A stretch of 59,109 bases of DNA from an uncultured Eubacterium sp. (GCA_934317205.1 CAKREL010000002.1:1-59109), one strand, 5' to 3'; counted from the first letter of the stretch, positions 1 to 8,966 are shown. The notes: generated by a model not told the origin, from the sequence alone. A program made the numbers and translations.

Positions 1-210
1 ATCTCAGAGATTTTTTCCATTTATGGTTATGAGACAGAGATTATCGCTGCTTCTGTAAGAAATCCGATCCATGTAACTGACTGTGCACTGGCAGGTGCTG
101 ATATAGCGACAGTACCGTACAAGGTTATTGAGCAGATGACAAAACATCCGCTGACAGATCAAGGAATCGAAAAATTCCAGGCAGATTATAAAGCAGTATT
201 TGGGGAATAA
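1..210 (+). CDS. Fructose-6-phosphate aldolase / transaldolase-like protein (5' truncated)
   Basis: Only the last 69 codons are in the window; the gene begins to the left of base 1. The readable frame runs through [10 protein letters not shown], the segment [12 protein letters not shown] and a C-terminal [12 protein letters not shown], which are hallmarks of the short transaldolase / fructose-6-phosphate aldolase (TalC/FSA) family. These are cytosolic TIM-barrel enzymes that form a Schiff base and move C3 units between sugar phosphates. The active-site Lys lies in the missing part, so transaldolase and F6P aldolase cannot be told apart here. A strong hairpin terminator follows 40 bases after the stop, so the gene is the end of its transcript and is not co-transcribed with sigK. 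Confidence 0.85.
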   Translation: MSEIFSIYGYETEIIAASVRNPIHVTDCALAGADIATVPYKVIEQMTKHPLTDQGIEKFQADYKAVFGE

Positions 211-250
211 TCATGATGGATGTGGTTTGATACACAAATCTATCTAGGCA

Positions 251-294
251 AAAAACGGAAATCAGAAAACAGATTGTTTCTGATTTCCGTTTTT
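251..294 (+). terminator. Rho-independent terminator after the aldolase gene
   Basis: An 18-base arm (251-268) pairs perfectly with 277-294 around an 8-base loop, and the distal arm ends in a T run. The A-rich left arm would also allow termination from the opposite direction. Confidence 0.9.
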
Positions 295-362
295 ATTTGG
301 AGATTTGGATAAATGAAAGTACATAGTACTGTCTTTACTGAAAAAATACGCAGATTTTCAGA

Positions 363-391
363 CACGGGAAAAGTCTGTCTGGCATAGAATA
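363..391 (+). promoter_or_regulatory. Possible mother-cell sporulation promoter of sigK
   Basis: CATAGAATA at 383-391 fits the SigK -10 pattern CATAnnnTA and differs by one base from the SigE -10 CATACAAT. An AC dinucleotide at 364-365 lies at about the right distance for a SigK -35 (AC about 16-17 bases upstream). The extended -10 block recurs upstream of the carboxypeptidase at 50199. The start of a sigK gene is a known place for SigE and SigK promoters. Short degenerate motifs make this tentative. Confidence 0.4.
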
Positions 392-420
392 ATAGAAAGG
401 CCGCACACGGAGGTGCCGAT

Positions 421-1044
421 TTGAAATCATTTCAATCGCCGCTGAGTACGTTGGAAGAAAAGCAATATCTGGAGCAGCTGAAAAACGGAAGCGAACAGGC
501 AAAATCGGTATTGATAGAACGAAATCTGCGGCTTGTGGCACATATTGCAAGGAAATATCAGGGAGCGCAGGAGGATTTAGAAGATCTGATTTCTATTGGA
601 ACAATAGGATTGATCAAGGCAGTTTCCACCTACAATTATGAAAAGGGTAGTCGACTGGGAACTTATGCTGCCAGGTGTATTGAAAATGAACTTCTGATGT
701 ATTTCCGTAGTAAAAAGAAGACGGCCAGGGATGTGTCACTTTATGAGCCTATAGGAACTGACAAAGAAGGCAATCAGATAAAATTATTGGATATTGTAGA
801 AAGTGGCGAGCCGGAATTATGGGAACGCGTTGTCGAAAAGAAAAATGTTCTGCGATTATATGAATTATTGCCAAAAGTGTTGGATGAGCGAGAAAGTTGG
901 ATTATCCGTCGACGATATGGTCTATACAATACAAAGCCTGAGACGCAGCGAGAAATTGCCAAAAGTCTTGGGATTTCAAGATCCTATGTAAGTCGGATAG
1001 AGAAGAAAGCATTAGAAAAACTGCGGCAGGAATTTCTGAAATAG
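421..1044 (+). CDS. sigK: RNA polymerase sporulation sigma factor SigK (no pro-sequence)
   Basis: This 207-residue sigma-70 family factor directs late mother-cell transcription during sporulation. Region 2 contains NLRLVAHIARKY, the core-binding segment EDLISIGTIGLIKA and TYAARCIENELLM. Region 4 has the helix-turn-helix TQREIAKSLGISRSYVSRIE, which matches SigK rather than SigE. Translation starts at a TTG preceded by GGAGG at 408-412. The first residues align with the mature N-terminus of Bacillus SigK. In frame, a TAG at 385-387 lies only 11 codons upstream, so no room exists for the roughly 20-residue inhibitory pro-peptide of Bacillus pro-SigK. The gene is intact, with no sign of a skin-type intervening element. 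It stands alone, flanked by the aldolase terminator and yifB. Confidence 0.88.
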   Translation: MKSFQSPLSTLEEKQYLEQLKNGSEQAKSVLIERNLRLVAHIARKYQGAQEDLEDLISIGTIGLIKAVSTYNYEKGSRLGTYAARCIENELLMYFRSKKKTARDVSLYEPIGTDKEGNQIKLLDIVESGEPELWERVVEKKNVLRLYELLPKVLDERESWIIRRRYGLYNTKPETQREIAKSLGISRSYVSRIEKKALEKLRQEFLK

Positions 1045-1176
1045 ACAGGAAATATTTTGTTTGAATATAGACAGTTTCCAAGAGATATGCTAAAGTAAAA
1101 ATGTCTTTTATCTTACTTTTTATTTTTCGGCAATCGCCGGATTTTTTCCGTATACGAAAAGAGGAAAAATGAATAT

Positions 1177-2706
1177 ATGTATAGTGTAATAAAAACAGCA
1201 GTAGTCTGTGGTTTTGAAGCGCTTCCAGTTCAGGTAGAAGCAGATGTCAGTGATGGTATGCCTTCCTTTGACATGGTGGGATTTCTGACCTCTGAGGTAA
1301 AGGAAGCCCGAGAGAGGGTGCGTACTGCTTTAAAAAATGCGGGATTTCGTCTGCCTGCAAAGAAAATCACTATTAATCTGACACCAGCAGATATGCGAAA
1401 ATCTGGCACCGGATGTGATCTGCCTATGGCAGCATCTGTTCTTGCTGCATTTGGTTTTTTAGATGAACATATTTTAAGTGATTATTTGCTGCTTGGAGAA
1501 GTTGGACTAAATGGCAGCATTTTGCCAACCAAGGGAGTGTTGTCAGCAGCGGTGCTTGCACAAAAAGAGGGAATGCAGGGGATTGTGGTACCCTGGGAGA
1601 ATGCTCGGGAGGCGGCAATTTTGGATGCCGTTAAAGTCATTCCAGTGAAAAAATTGAAAGAATTTGTGCAGATTTGTCAGCAGGAGTTGCCGGAAACCTG
1701 TTTTTATCGTGAACAACAGGAAATCTGGAAGACGGAATATGATGTAGATTTTGCAGAACTGCGGGGGCAGCCGATGTTGCGTCGAGCTTGCGAGATTGCT
1801 GTTAGTGGTATGCATAACTTATTGATGATGGGACCGCCGGGATCTGGAAAAACTATGGCGGCAAAACGTATCCCCACAATTCTGCCGGAACTTAATCGTG
1901 AGGAAAAACTGGAATTATCTCAGATTTATTCAATCTGTGGTCTGTTGGATCAAAAGCGGATTATTCAGAATGAACGTCCATTTCGAAGTCCTCATCACAC
2001 AGTGACTGCACAGGCACTGGTAGGTGGCGGTAAGCAGCCACATCCAGGCGAAATCAGTTTGGCGCATCATGGCATTTTATTTTTGGATGAACTGGCAGAA
2101 TTTAAACCAGGGATTCTGGATGTATTGCGAGAACCTTTGGAGGAAAAGAAAATTCATATTTCCCGTGTGGGAGGAAATTTCGTATATCCGGCAGATTTTA
2201 TGCTTGTAGCATCAACTAATCCATGTCCGTGTGGATTTTATCCAAACCTGGATCGGTGTAATTGCAGACCTCAGGCGATCAAAAACTATATCAGTCATAT
2301 TTCACAGGCGTTTTTGAATCGGATTGATCTGTGTGTAGAAACAGAAGAAATTCGATACACAACAATGAAGAACATGCAGGAAGCAGAATCCAGTGCGATG
2401 ATCCGTGCCAGAGTAGAACGAGTTCATGAAATTCAGAGGGAACGCTTCAAAGGAAGAAAGTATCGATTTAACAGTCAAATGAACACGGAAGATTTAAAGC
2501 TGTTTTGTGCATTGGATGCTGAATCCACAGAAAGGATGCAAGACAAATATGAGGAATACCATTTAAGTGCCCGTACATATGAAAAAATCTTGAAAACAGC
2601 GCGTACAATTGCCGATATGGCGGGAATGGACGATATTCACTGGGAGCATCTGCAAGAAGCATTTATGTTTCGAAATCCGGATAAGAATTACTGGAGGAGA
2701 AACTGA
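1177..2706 (+). CDS. YifB/ComM family Mg-chelatase-like AAA+ ATPase
   Basis: The 509-residue protein has the family architecture: an N-terminal ChlI/Lon-protease-like domain (about 1-170, with PSFDMVGF and NLTPADMRKSG), a central AAA+ domain with Walker A GPPGSGKT near residue 216 and Walker B ILFLDELAEF, and a C-terminal Mg-chelatase-type helical domain. In Haemophilus and Vibrio, ComM is a branch-migration helicase that helps integrate DNA during transformation; the role in Clostridia is inferred. The next gene, dprA, starts 3 bases after the stop, giving a probable two-gene DNA-uptake and recombination operon. GAGGAA at 1161-1166 supports the ATG at 1177; the ATG at 1169 is out of frame. 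Confidence 0.93.
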   Translation: MYSVIKTAVVCGFEALPVQVEADVSDGMPSFDMVGFLTSEVKEARERVRTALKNAGFRLPAKKITINLTPADMRKSGTGCDLPMAASVLAAFGFLDEHILSDYLLLGEVGLNGSILPTKGVLSAAVLAQKEGMQGIVVPWENAREAAILDAVKVIPVKKLKEFVQICQQELPETCFYREQQEIWKTEYDVDFAELRGQPMLRRACEIAVSGMHNLLMMGPPGSGKTMAAKRIPTILPELNREEKLELSQIYSICGLLDQKRIIQNERPFRSPHHTVTAQALVGGGKQPHPGEISLAHHGILFLDELAEFKPGILDVLREPLEEKKIHISRVGGNFVYPADFMLVASTNPCPCGFYPNLDRCNCRPQAIKNYISHISQAFLNRIDLCVETEEIRYTTMKNMQEAESSAMIRARVERVHEIQRERFKGRKYRFNSQMNTEDLKLFCALDAESTERMQDKYEEYHLSARTYEKILKTARTIADMAGMDDIHWEHLQEAFMFRNPDKNYWRRN

Positions 2707-2709
2707 AAA

Positions 2710-3900
2710 ATGTATGAAATCAATAATAAGACTGGAATTAGTAATAATATACAGAAACTTTCCGGGACAAATAAAAAGAAAGAAGAACATGAGCAGAGTG
2801 GAGAGGGTCAGAAAAAAGATGAGTTAAAGTATGACTTTTGGCTGGCATCTTTGATGAATATTAACAGCAGTAAGCGAATACAAATCAGGGAAATGTGTGG
2901 CAGTGCACAAGCTGTATATGAACTCCGGGAAGAAACTTTAAAAAACATGTATTTATTTACAGATACTGAACTTCAGTATTTGTTAGAAAGCCGGAAAAAA
3001 GATCTGAATCGCGCATGGGAAGATTTTATGAAAAAAAATATCCAGATGTTTCCATGTAACAGTAAACAATATCCGGAACGGTTAAAACAGATTATGCAGC
3101 CACCCTATGCAATTTTCTGTAAAGGGATTATGCCAGATGCAAGAAAAAGCGTTGGTATTGTAGGCGCCAGAATGTGTTCTGAGTATGGCAGAAGCATTGC
3201 TACAAAACTAGGAAAAATGCTGGCTGAAAAGGATGTGCAGGTTATCAGTGGTATGGCACTTGGCATTGATAGTGCTTCCCATGCAGGAGCCTTGCAGGGA
3301 AATGGTAGCACTTTTGCAGTTCTGGGCTGTGGTTGCGATGTCTGCTATCCGAAAAATGCCCGAAATTTGTATGAAAATATTTGTATTTCAGGTGGAGGAA
3401 TTCTGTCAGAGTATCCACCTGGAACAGAACCCCTGCCGTATCGTTTTCCAGAGCGTAACCGCATTATCAGTGCATTTTCCGACTGTCTGGTAGTTGTAGA
3501 GGCAAAGAAAAAGAGTGGTTCACTGATTACAGCAGATGCGGCACTAGAACAAGGCAAAGATGTGTTTGCGGTGCCTGGTCGATTTGGGGACATGTTGAGC
3601 GAAGGGTGTAATGCCTTAATAGGCCAGGGCGCGGGAATTATCTATGATTTGGATGTTTTTTTGCAAAATCTGGGATATTTGCCCGAAAAAAAAACAAATT
3701 TGACAAAAATAAAAAATATTTCTCTTGATAAAAACGAACAGTTGGTGTATGGTTGTCTTGATTTACATCCAAAATATATTAACTATATTATAGAAGAAAC
3801 AGGTTTAGATCTGCTCACGGTATTGCATAGTTTAGACAAACTGAAGCGGTACGGACAGGTTCAGGAAACCTTTCAGAATTATTTTTGTAAACGCATATAG
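2710..3900 (+). CDS. dprA: DNA-processing protein DprA
   Basis: DprA (Smf) loads RecA on incoming single-stranded DNA. The 396-residue protein has a charged, low-complexity N-terminal stretch of about 35 residues that other members often lack. A helical SAM-like domain follows. The Rossmann-like core has SVGIVGARMCSEYGR, VISGMALGIDSASHAGAL, LGCGCDVCYPK and PERNRIISAFSD; the SGxAxGID and PxRNRxI motifs bind ssDNA. A C-terminal winged-helix (DprA_WH) domain covers about 330-396. GGAGG at 2693-2697 lies inside the end of yifB, 3 bases separate the genes, and translational coupling is likely. With topA and codY downstream, the order is typical of Lachnospiraceae. Confidence 0.93.
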   Translation: MYEINNKTGISNNIQKLSGTNKKKEEHEQSGEGQKKDELKYDFWLASLMNINSSKRIQIREMCGSAQAVYELREETLKNMYLFTDTELQYLLESRKKDLNRAWEDFMKKNIQMFPCNSKQYPERLKQIMQPPYAIFCKGIMPDARKSVGIVGARMCSEYGRSIATKLGKMLAEKDVQVISGMALGIDSASHAGALQGNGSTFAVLGCGCDVCYPKNARNLYENICISGGGILSEYPPGTEPLPYRFPERNRIISAFSDCLVVVEAKKKSGSLITADAALEQGKDVFAVPGRFGDMLSEGCNALIGQGAGIIYDLDVFLQNLGYLPEKKTNLTKIKNISLDKNEQLVYGCLDLHPKYINYIIEETGLDLLTVLHSLDKLKRYGQVQETFQNYFCKRI

Positions 3901-3903
3901 AGT

Positions 3904-3925
3904 GGATCGCGAATGTCCGATTTAC
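3904..3925 (+). repeat. Short fragment of a dispersed hairpin repeat
   Basis: This 22-base stretch containing GCGAATGTCCG differs at only two positions from the 3' ends of the larger repeat copies at 12377-12477 and 42147-42307. It lies 37 bases upstream of topA. The first half of the longer copies is absent. Confidence 0.55.
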
Positions 3926-3962
3926 AATAAGTATAAGAACATAGAGGTTAAGAGGAATAAGT

Positions 3963-6041
3963 ATGGCGAAGTATTTGGTGATCGTGGAGTCTCCGGCAAA
4001 GGTTAAGACAATAAAGAAATTTCTTGGAAAAAATTACGAGGTAGCAGCATCCAATGGACATGTGAGGGATCTGCCGAAAAGTCAGCTTGGATTTGATGTG
4101 GAAAATGACTTTGAACCGAAATATATTACTATTCGTGGAAAAGGAGATATTCTGGCAAATCTGCGAAAAGAAGTGAAAAAAGCAGATAAAGTATATCTTG
4201 CAACTGACCCTGATCGTGAGGGAGAGGCCATTTCCTGGCATTTAGCTACAGCATTGAAGTTAGGTGACAAAGATGCAAAACGTATTACATTTAATGAGAT
4301 TACAAAAAATGCAGTAAAAGCATCTCTGAAAAATCCCCGGGAGATTGACATGAATCTGGTAGATGCACAGCAGGCGCGCCGTATATTGGATCGTATGGTG
4401 GGTTACAAGATCAGTCCGGTACTCTGGGCAAAAGTAAAACGAGGTTTGAGTGCAGGTCGAGTACAGTCAGTAGCATTGCGTATCATCTGCGATCGTGAGG
4501 ATGAGATTAATGCATTCATTCCGGAAGAATACTGGACTATTGATGTGATATTAAACGTAAAAGGCGAGAAAAAACCGTTAGTTGCTAAATTTTATGGCGA
4601 TGAAAACGGCAAGATCCAGATTCACAATCAGACAGAACTGGATGGAATTTTAAAGGAAATACAGTCTTCTGAATACAAGGTACTGGAAGTGAAGAAAGGT
4701 GAGCGGACCAAAAAGCCGCCACTTCCATTCCGGACAAGTACTTTGCAGCAGGAAGCAAGTAAGCATTTGAATTTTTCTACACAGAAAACTATGCGTCTCG
4801 CACAGCAGCTATACGAAGGTGTGGACATCAAAGGTAGTGGGACCGTTGGTCTGATCACATATCTGCGTACAGATTCTACTCGTGTTTCAGAAGAAGCAGA
4901 GGCAGCGGCAGCTGAATATATCGGTGCAAATTATGGGGCTGATTATGTAGGTGGTAGCACTGATGTAAAGAAAAATCCAGCAAAAATACAGGATGCGCAT
5001 GAAGCAATCCGACCAACAGATCTGAATCGGTCCCCAGCTATGGTAAAAGAATCTTTGAGCCGTGATCTGTTCCGACTGTATCAGCTTATCTGGAATCGGT
5101 TTGCAGCAAGCTGTATGACGCCGGCCGTTTATGAGACCACATCTGTTACCATCGGTGCAGGAAAATATCGTTTTCATGTGTCAGCATCTAAAGTGAAATT
5201 TGACGGATTCATGTCTGTTTATACGCTGGACGAGGAAAAATCTGATCGTGTATTTTTATCCAAAACGCTGGATGAGTCTACAGAACTGACCAAAGAGGAA
5301 ATTGCTCCGAAACAACATTTTACACAACCGCCGGCACACTTTACGGAGGCATCTCTTGTAAAGACACTTGAGGAACTTGGAATCGGACGTCCAAGTACGT
5401 ATGCTCCGACGATTACAACGATTCTTGGCAGAAGATATATCATTAAAGAAAATAAAAACCTTTATGTATCTGAACTTGGTGAAGTTGTCAATAATATTAT
5501 GAAGGAAGCTTTCCCAGAAATCGTGGATGAGCGTTTTACCGCAAATATGGAATCTTTGCTGGATAAAGTAGAGGAGGGAACCGTAGACTGGAAGATGATC
5601 ATTCGGAACTTCTACCCGGATCTGGATGCTGCGGTTAAAGCTGCGGAAGCAGAACTGGAAAAAGTAAAGATTGAAGATGAGGTAACAGATGTTGTTTGTG
5701 AACAATGTGGACGTAACATGGTTATCAAGTATGGACCTCATGGCAGATTCCTTGCCTGCCCGGGCTTTCCAGAGTGTCGGAACACAAAACCATATTTTGA
5801 AAAAATTGGCGTAGCCTGCCCGAAATGTGGAAAAGATATTGTTCTGAAGAAAACAAAAAAAGGCAGAAAATATTACGGATGTGAGAATAATCCGGACTGT
5901 GATTTTATGTCTTGGCAGAAACCATCAAAGATTCCTTGCCCACAGTGTGGAGGATATATGGTGGAAAAAGGAAATAAGTTAGTCTGTGCGGATGAAAAGT
6001 GCGGTTATATCATGGAAAAACCAGAAACTGCCGAGGAATAG
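3963..6041 (+). CDS. topA: DNA topoisomerase I (type IA)
   Basis: Topoisomerase I relaxes negative supercoils through a 5'-phosphotyrosyl intermediate. The 692-residue chain begins with a TOPRIM domain (VIVESPAKVKTI; metal-binding DPDREGEA with D82, D84 and E86). SAGRVQSVALRI and GLITYLRTDSTR follow, placing the catalytic Tyr at about residue 300. The C-terminal 115 residues hold three four-cysteine zinc ribbons (near CEQCG, CPKCG and CPQCG), the usual bacterial tail. AGAGGAA about 7 bases upstream supports the ATG. A hairpin terminator at 6156-6198 probably ends transcripts from this gene before codY. Confidence 0.97.
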   Translation: MAKYLVIVESPAKVKTIKKFLGKNYEVAASNGHVRDLPKSQLGFDVENDFEPKYITIRGKGDILANLRKEVKKADKVYLATDPDREGEAISWHLATALKLGDKDAKRITFNEITKNAVKASLKNPREIDMNLVDAQQARRILDRMVGYKISPVLWAKVKRGLSAGRVQSVALRIICDREDEINAFIPEEYWTIDVILNVKGEKKPLVAKFYGDENGKIQIHNQTELDGILKEIQSSEYKVLEVKKGERTKKPPLPFRTSTLQQEASKHLNFSTQKTMRLAQQLYEGVDIKGSGTVGLITYLRTDSTRVSEEAEAAAAEYIGANYGADYVGGSTDVKKNPAKIQDAHEAIRPTDLNRSPAMVKESLSRDLFRLYQLIWNRFAASCMTPAVYETTSVTIGAGKYRFHVSASKVKFDGFMSVYTLDEEKSDRVFLSKTLDESTELTKEEIAPKQHFTQPPAHFTEASLVKTLEELGIGRPSTYAPTITTILGRRYIIKENKNLYVSELGEVVNNIMKEAFPEIVDERFTANMESLLDKVEEGTVDWKMIIRNFYPDLDAAVKAAEAELEKVKIEDEVTDVVCEQCGRNMVIKYGPHGRFLACPGFPECRNTKPYFEKIGVACPKCGKDIVLKKTKKGRKYYGCENNPDCDFMSWQKPSKIPCPQCGGYMVEKGNKLVCADEKCGYIMEKPETAEE

Positions 6042-6137
6042 TATACTGGAGAAAATATATAAAATGACTGAAAAAGTTGCGTTTTTTATAATTTCTTGTG
6101 AAATTTGAAAAAATCTGATATATTTAGATAAAATTTG

Positions 6138-6166
6138 TTGAATTTACAGAAAAATAGTGCTAAGAT
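6138..6166 (+). promoter_or_regulatory. codY promoter containing a CodY box
   Basis: TTGAAT (6138-6143) and TAAGAT (6161-6166) are separated by 17 bases. Between them lies AATTTACAGAAAAAT (6141-6155), which matches 13 of 15 positions of the CodY consensus AATTTTCWGAAAATT. A CodY dimer there would cover the -35 and spacer. This would make codY autoregulated, as described in some other Firmicutes. The promoter itself is moderately good; the box is the stronger signal. Confidence 0.55.
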
Positions 6167-6198
6167 ATGCCTGTTAATTATCTTGGTACTATTTTTTT
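6156..6198 (+). terminator. Terminator between topA and codY
   Basis: Twelve bases at 6156-6167 pair with 6179-6190, including two G-U pairs, followed by ATTTTTTTG. If codY starts transcription near 6173, the left arm is absent from that transcript, so the hairpin would stop only topA read-through. Confidence 0.65.
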
Positions 6199-6243
6199 GC
6201 CGAAAAATCGGTGTAACAGATAAAAGATGATATGGAGGAAGCT

Positions 6244-7026
6244 ATGAGCAGCGTACAGTTATTAGACAAAACAAGAAAAATCGGAAAACTGCTTCATAAT
6301 AACAATTCGTCTAAAGTTGTTTTTAATGACATTTGTGATGTTATGACAGATATCCTTGCATCCAATGTATTGGTGATCAGTAAAAAAGGAAAGGTTCTTG
6401 GAACAGGACTTCGTCCGGAAGTGATTGAAATTACAGAACTTCTGGCAGATCAGGTGGGAAATTATATCGATGTATCTTTAAACGAAAGATTATTGGGCAT
6501 TCTTTCTACAAAAGAAAACGTAAATCTGGAAACACTTGGCTTTACTGTAAGCAACGAAAACGGTTATGCGGCAACTATCGCACCAATCGATATCGCTGGT
6601 GAACGCCTTGGTACTTTATTTGTTTATCGTCAGAATGCACAGTTTGATATTGACGATATTATTTTGTGTGAGTATGGAACCACGGTCGTAGGACTGGAGA
6701 TGATGCGTTCTGTAAATGAAGAGAATGAGGAAGAAACCAGAAAGAAACAGATTGTAAAGTCTGCACTGAGCACACTTTCTTATTCTGAATTAGATGCCAT
6801 TGAACATATTTTTGAAGAGTTGGAAGGCCGCGAAGGAATTCTTGTAGCTAGTAAGATCGCTGACCGTGTCGGCATAACACGTTCTGTTATTGTTAATGCA
6901 CTGCGTAAGTTTGAGAGCGCTGGTGTGATCGAATCTCGTTCTTCTGGAATGAAAGGGACTTACATCAAAGTACTGAATGATGCAGTGTTCGAAGAATTAG
7001 ACAATCTTAAGGAAAAAAATGACTAA
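6244..7026 (+). CDS. codY: GTP-sensing global repressor CodY
   Basis: CodY represses amino-acid uptake and biosynthesis, among other genes, when branched-chain amino acids and GTP are plentiful. The 260-residue protein has an N-terminal GAF ligand domain (about 1-155) and a C-terminal winged helix with SKIADRVGITRSVIVNALRK and the wing SSGMKGTYIKV. I place the start at the ATG at 6244 because GGAGG lies at 6234-6238, five bases upstream, and the N-terminus MSSVQLLDKTRKI aligns with other CodY proteins. An in-frame ATG at 6232 would overlap that ribosome binding site. The upstream region holds a CodY box, suggesting autoregulation. Confidence 0.95.
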   Translation: MSSVQLLDKTRKIGKLLHNNNSSKVVFNDICDVMTDILASNVLVISKKGKVLGTGLRPEVIEITELLADQVGNYIDVSLNERLLGILSTKENVNLETLGFTVSNENGYAATIAPIDIAGERLGTLFVYRQNAQFDIDDIILCEYGTTVVGLEMMRSVNEENEEETRKKQIVKSALSTLSYSELDAIEHIFEELEGREGILVASKIADRVGITRSVIVNALRKFESAGVIESRSSGMKGTYIKVLNDAVFEELDNLKEKND

Positions 7027-7033
7027 AAATGTC

Positions 7034-7062
7034 TTGAAGCGTTCTTGTAAGTATGCTATACT
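7034..7062 (+). promoter_or_regulatory. Vegetative promoter of rpsB-tsf
   Basis: TTGAAG (7034-7039), a 17-base spacer and TATACT (7057-7062), with an extended TGC before the -10. It starts 8 bases after the codY stop and would give a leader of about 145 bases before rpsB. Confidence 0.75.
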
Positions 7063-7127
7063 GAATCGGTCTGAGAAAAGTCACAGTTTTTTTGTTCGCT
7101 TTTTTAAGATAAATACTATATTAATCA

Positions 7128-7186
7128 CATATGCGGACTAACCGGGATGGTGCCCACAGGGTGAACCGGCGGGTGAGATGCATATG
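7128..7186 (+). ncRNA. Structured 5' leader of rpsB (candidate r-protein autoregulatory RNA)
   Basis: CATATGC (7128-7134) pairs with GCATATG (7180-7186). They enclose GC-rich inner segments (ACCGGG, TGCCCACAGGGTG, ACCGGCGGGTG) that can form further helices. The element is 28 bases upstream of the rpsB start. Ribosomal protein genes are often controlled by such leaders; no known leader class was recognised, so the regulatory role is inferred. Confidence 0.45.
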
Positions 7187-7214
7187 GAAGAAACAAAACC
7201 ATGGAGGTAAAAAA

Positions 7215-7949
7215 ATGAGCGTTATTTCAATGAAACAGTTACTGGAAGCAGGTGTACATTTCGGACACCAGACAAGAAGATGGAACCCTAAAATGGCTCC
7301 GTACATCTACACAGAGAGAAATGGTATCTACATCATCGACTTACAGAAATCTGTAGGTAAAGTTGACGAAGCTTACAATGCAGTAGCAGATATCGTTGCT
7401 GAAGGTGGTACAATTCTTTTCGTTGGTACAAAGAAACAGGCACAGGATGCTATCCAGGCAGAAGCTGAGCGTTGTGGAATGTACTATGTAAACGAGAGAT
7501 GGTTAGGTGGTATGCTCACAAACTTCAAAACAATCCAGAGCCGTATCGCAAGACTGAAAGCAATCGAGAAAATGTCTGAGGATGGAACATTTGATGTTCT
7601 GCCGAAAAAAGAAGTTATCAACCTCAAAAAAGAGTGGGATAAACTTGAGAAAAACCTTGGCGGTATCAAAGAGATGGACAGAATCCCGGATGCTATCTTC
7701 GTTGTAGATCCGAAAAAAGAGAGAATCTGTGTTCAGGAAGCACACACACTGGGAATTCCGCTGATCGGTATCGCTGATACTAACTGTGATCCGGAAGAGT
7801 TAGATTATGTAATCCCGGGTAACGATGATGCTATCAGAGCCGTAAAACTGATCGTTTCTAAAATGGCAGACGCTGTTATCGAAGCAAAACAGGGTACTGT
7901 AGAGGCTGACGAGGAAGTTTTCGAAGAGGCTGAAGGAACAGAGGAGTAA
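7215..7949 (+). CDS. rpsB: 30S ribosomal protein S2
   Basis: S2 is part of the small subunit near the S1 attachment site. The 244-residue sequence shows [45 protein letters not shown] and [12 protein letters not shown], all diagnostic. The ATG at 7215 follows GGAGG at 7203-7207; an upstream in-frame ATG at 7131 lies inside the structured leader and has no ribosome binding site. The acidic C-terminal tail is common in the family. tsf follows after 55 bases, the standard rpsB-tsf pair. Confidence 0.98.
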   Translation: MSVISMKQLLEAGVHFGHQTRRWNPKMAPYIYTERNGIYIIDLQKSVGKVDEAYNAVADIVAEGGTILFVGTKKQAQDAIQAEAERCGMYYVNERWLGGMLTNFKTIQSRIARLKAIEKMSEDGTFDVLPKKEVINLKKEWDKLEKNLGGIKEMDRIPDAIFVVDPKKERICVQEAHTLGIPLIGIADTNCDPEELDYVIPGNDDAIRAVKLIVSKMADAVIEAKQGTVEADEEVFEEAEGTEE

Positions 7950-8004
7950 TCTGTAGATTTGCGGGGAACCGCATCACTATGAATGAAATCGGAGGAATAA
8001 AACC

Positions 8005-8934
8005 ATGGCAATTACAGCATCAATGGTAAAAGAATTAAGAGAGATGACCGGTGCAGGTATGATGGACTGCAAGAAGGCTCTTACAGAGACAAATGGTGAT
8101 ATGGATGCAGCTGTTGAGTTCTTAAGAAAGAACGGACAGGCAAAAGCTGAGAAAAAAGCTGGACGTATCGCAGCAGAAGGTCTTGTACGTGTCGCTATGG
8201 ATGGTGACAACACAGCAGCAATCGTAGAGGTTAACTCTGAGACAGATTTCGTTGCTAAAAATGATACATTCCAGGAGTATGTAGAAGCTGTTGCAGCTCA
8301 GGCTGTTGCATCTGATGCAGCTGATATGGATGCATTTATGGCAGAGACATGGAATGCAGATTCTTCCAAAACTGTAAAAGATGCTCTTGTAGAGAAAATT
8401 GCAGTTATCGGTGAGAACCTGAACATTCGTAGATTCCAGAAAGAGACACAGGAGAACGGATGCATCGTTTCTTATATTCACGGTGGCGGACGTATCGGTG
8501 TTCTTGTAAAAGCTGAGACAGCAGTTGTAAACGACGCTGTAAAAGAAGCTCTTACAAATGTAGCAATGCAGGTTGCAGCTCTTGCTCCAAAATATGTATC
8601 TTCTGAAGACGTTAGCGAAGAGTACAAAGAGCATGAGAAATCTATCCTTCTTGCTCAGGCTAAAAATGAGAATCCGGATAAACCGGACAATATCATTGAG
8701 AAAATGATTATTGGTCGTCTGAACAAAGAGCTGAAAGAAGTTTGCTTAATGGAGCAGGTTTATGTTAAAGCTGAGGACGGAAAGCAGACTGTTGCTAAAT
8801 ATTTACAGCAGGTTTCCAAAGAAGTTGGTTCTGACATCAAGATTACAGGTTTCGTACGTTTTGAGACTGGTGAAGGTCTTGAGAAGAAAAATGAAGACTT
8901 TGCAGCTGAAGTGGCAGCACAGATGGGAAAATAA
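8005..8934 (+). CDS. tsf: Translation elongation factor Ts
   Basis: EF-Ts exchanges GDP for GTP on EF-Tu. The 309-residue protein starts with the UBA-like domain (VKELREMTGAGMMDCKKAL) and contains the EF-Tu-contacting TDFVAKNDTF. Two dimerisation subdomains follow. GGAGGAA lies about 8 bases upstream. It is co-transcribed with rpsB and ends at a strong terminator. Confidence 0.98.
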   Translation: MAITASMVKELREMTGAGMMDCKKALTETNGDMDAAVEFLRKNGQAKAEKKAGRIAAEGLVRVAMDGDNTAAIVEVNSETDFVAKNDTFQEYVEAVAAQAVASDAADMDAFMAETWNADSSKTVKDALVEKIAVIGENLNIRRFQKETQENGCIVSYIHGGGRIGVLVKAETAVVNDAVKEALTNVAMQVAALAPKYVSSEDVSEEYKEHEKSILLAQAKNENPDKPDNIIEKMIIGRLNKELKEVCLMEQVYVKAEDGKQTVAKYLQQVSKEVGSDIKITGFVRFETGEGLEKKNEDFAAEVAAQMGK

Positions 8935-8966
8935 TCTGATATTTGCAGATCTTTAACAATACCCAT

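Noticed and set aside
5256..5741. 161-residue reading frame antisense to topA
   Set aside because: Composition (Cys/Phe/Ile/Asn-rich) is that of a reverse shadow of a coding strand; no ribosome binding site.
8122..8634. 170-residue reading frame antisense to tsf
   Set aside because: Shadow frame of a well-supported gene with extreme Cys/Phe/Ser content.
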